Assembly: GCA_001414345.1 (NCBI GenBank)
Contig: LLCB01000116.1
Coordinates: forward strand, 1-64,000
Direction of reading: 5' to 3'
DNA length: 64,000 nt
DNA from: Hymenoscyphus infarciens
Taxonomy: Eukaryota; Ascomycota; Leotiomycetes; Helotiales; Helotiaceae
Positions within the stretch are counted from its first letter, which is position 1, and the number at the start of each line of letters is the position of its first letter. Under the pieces are notes generated by a model. The model did no database searches, was not told the DNA's origin, and saw only the letters and a list, made by a program, of their open reading frames with translations. The position numbers and the translations under genes were made by a program. Positions 63,054 through 64,000 of the stretch are shown here, in pieces.

Positions 63054-63659
63054 GTCTATATAATAAATAGATAAATAAAATATTAATTATTTATTATAAA
63101 TATTAAATAAATATATAGTATTTAAGCGATTATTTAAGTAATAAAAGCTTAAATAAATATATTATAAATAGTTTCTATTTATTAAGCATAATATCCGCTC
63201 TCTAAGTCTTAGTATAGAGGGTTTATATAAGTTGAATTTTACTCTCTTTTTATATATATATTTAAATATAACTAAACTATAAATTCACTTACTTTTAATT
63301 ATTATTAATAGATTACTATTATCTCTACTCTTTATCACTTATATTATATTAAAGAGTATTATATAATATCTCACTTTCTAAAACATTATATACGTAACCT
63401 TTAAACTAAGGTTTTAACGTTAAAAGAGTCGAAAGAGCCTCGGCGTAAGTAACTAAAGTAGATGATTTTAAAAGATTTTTATATATATTTAGATAAGTGG
63501 GAAACTATACTAAAAGAGTAGAGAATATAGAATATTTATAAATAAACGACTACTATTTATACTCTAAACGCTTCTTATTCTTAAATAATTCGAAAGGTAT
63601 TTTATTTATAGAAAATCGTAAATATTCTAAATATATTCCTAGCTTCTATTCGTTATATA
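63054..63659 (-). repeat. Right arm of the long inverted repeat
   Basis: Reverse complement of the left arm with scattered transitions and one larger length difference. Confidence 0.8.
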
Positions 63660-64000
63660 GATCTAATTAAATAGGAAAGAAAAATAGTACGATTTTTTCA
63701 CTAATCCTAAAAAGAAATTAGAGATTACCTATATCTAAAATGTGTAGGCTATAGCCTCTAAAATGTATATTAGTTACGATCTAGTATAAAGGTATTAAGG
63801 AACGGCAGAGATCGAAAAATAACCCGAATCGCTTCGTTCTACTCAGGTCCTATTATACCTCGTGAACGTCGACTTTCTATTATCTGCTACGCCGACCTTA
63901 GGCAGATAGCGATTTAAAAGAAGTTAAAGTAAAGTAATAGGATGCCGCCTCTCAATTTAGAACTGGATTTAGAGTTGAACTTAGATATAGATATGTTAGG
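63660..64000. other. Transition out of RIP block II
   Basis: From about 63,740 CA and TG reappear (AAATGTGTAGG, GGATGCCGCC) and CG-rich stretches occur. No gene is visible in the remaining ~260 bp. Confidence 0.6.

Larger units (their letters stand above)
60568..63659. mobile_element. Long terminal-inverted-repeat element, about 3.1 kb
   Basis: The left arm 60,568-61,261 and right arm 63,054-63,659 are inverted copies of each other, both ending TATATAACGAATA at the outer edge. The arms differ by transitions and by an insertion of some 60-90 bp in the left arm near 60,780-60,850. The unique interior is 61,262-63,053. No 8-9-bp target-site duplication is evident; a TA duplication cannot be excluded because the ends are TATA. 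Candidates are a long-TIR DNA transposon, a foldback element, or an inverted segmental duplication. No transposase domain recognised. Confidence 0.7.
35095..63740. other. AT-rich RIP-mutated block II
   Basis: Same composition signature as block I: CA and TG nearly absent, stops in every frame. It consists largely of nested retroelements annotated separately, plus unassigned sequence. The entry at ~35,095 is abrupt, within a few tens of bases. Confidence 0.9.

Noticed and set aside
5000..63740. CRISPR-like or regularly spaced repeat arrays, or a secondary-metabolite cluster
   Set aside because: All arrays seen are simple tandem repeats or LTR-element parts, and none of the three host genes belongs to a biosynthetic class.

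Overview
The window looks like chromosomal DNA of a filamentous ascomycete (Pezizomycotina; an order is not resolvable by eye). The protein-coding genes have several short introns (48-124 bp) with GTRNGY-type donors and CTRAC-like branch points. The genome is bipartite: two normal-composition gene islands are separated by long, very AT-rich blocks with no intact long reading frames. Across most of these blocks the dinucleotides CA and TG are almost absent while CG, CT and AG persist. That is the signature of CpA-targeted repeat-induced point mutation (RIP).

Layout. 1-~4,990: gene island I, with one confident gene, a six-exon SAT4/rhodopsin-like seven-helix membrane protein (3,127-4,821, +). 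~5,000-27,480: RIP block I. It holds a 5'-truncated Tad1-like LINE (5,709-8,498, -), a short LTR element with 356-bp LTRs (copy A, 13,042-15,837, -), a complete Ty3/gypsy relic (15,978-21,781, +), two inverted LTRs around a diverged relative of copy A (24,148-26,877), and a tandem repeat whose last copy escapes RIP. 27,480-35,095: gene island II, with a two-exon MARVEL-like four-helix protein (27,895-29,133, -), a four-exon 921-aa fungal membrane protein (30,320-33,307, -), and a 281-bp perfect terminal-inverted-repeat element containing degenerate telomeric repeats (34,044-34,324).

~35,095-63,740: RIP block II, dominated by a four-level nest. A Ty1/copia relic (36,479-54,276, +) is interrupted by LINE copy 2 (-). 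LINE copy 2 is interrupted by LINE copy 3 (+), and that by a 1,225-bp TRIM-like LTR mini-element (44,292-45,516). Every level is bracketed by a target-site duplication (5 bp for the LTR elements, 13-14 bp for the LINEs). Beyond it lie a 3,996-bp LTR element (copy C, 56,349-60,344, +) that appears to encode only Gag and carries an internal ~80-bp minisatellite, then a ~3.1-kb element with 0.6-0.7-kb terminal inverted repeats (60,568-63,659). Composition starts to recover after ~63,740.

The host genes do not form an evident pathway or cluster; all three are integral membrane proteins. The most unusual content is the repeat biology: a Gag-only LTR family and a TRIM whose termini match the resident gypsy element, the deep nesting, the telomere-repeat TIR element, and an un-RIPed Gag-coding island inside an otherwise mutated copy. 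I ran no computations; boundaries come from reading and comparing the sequence by eye.
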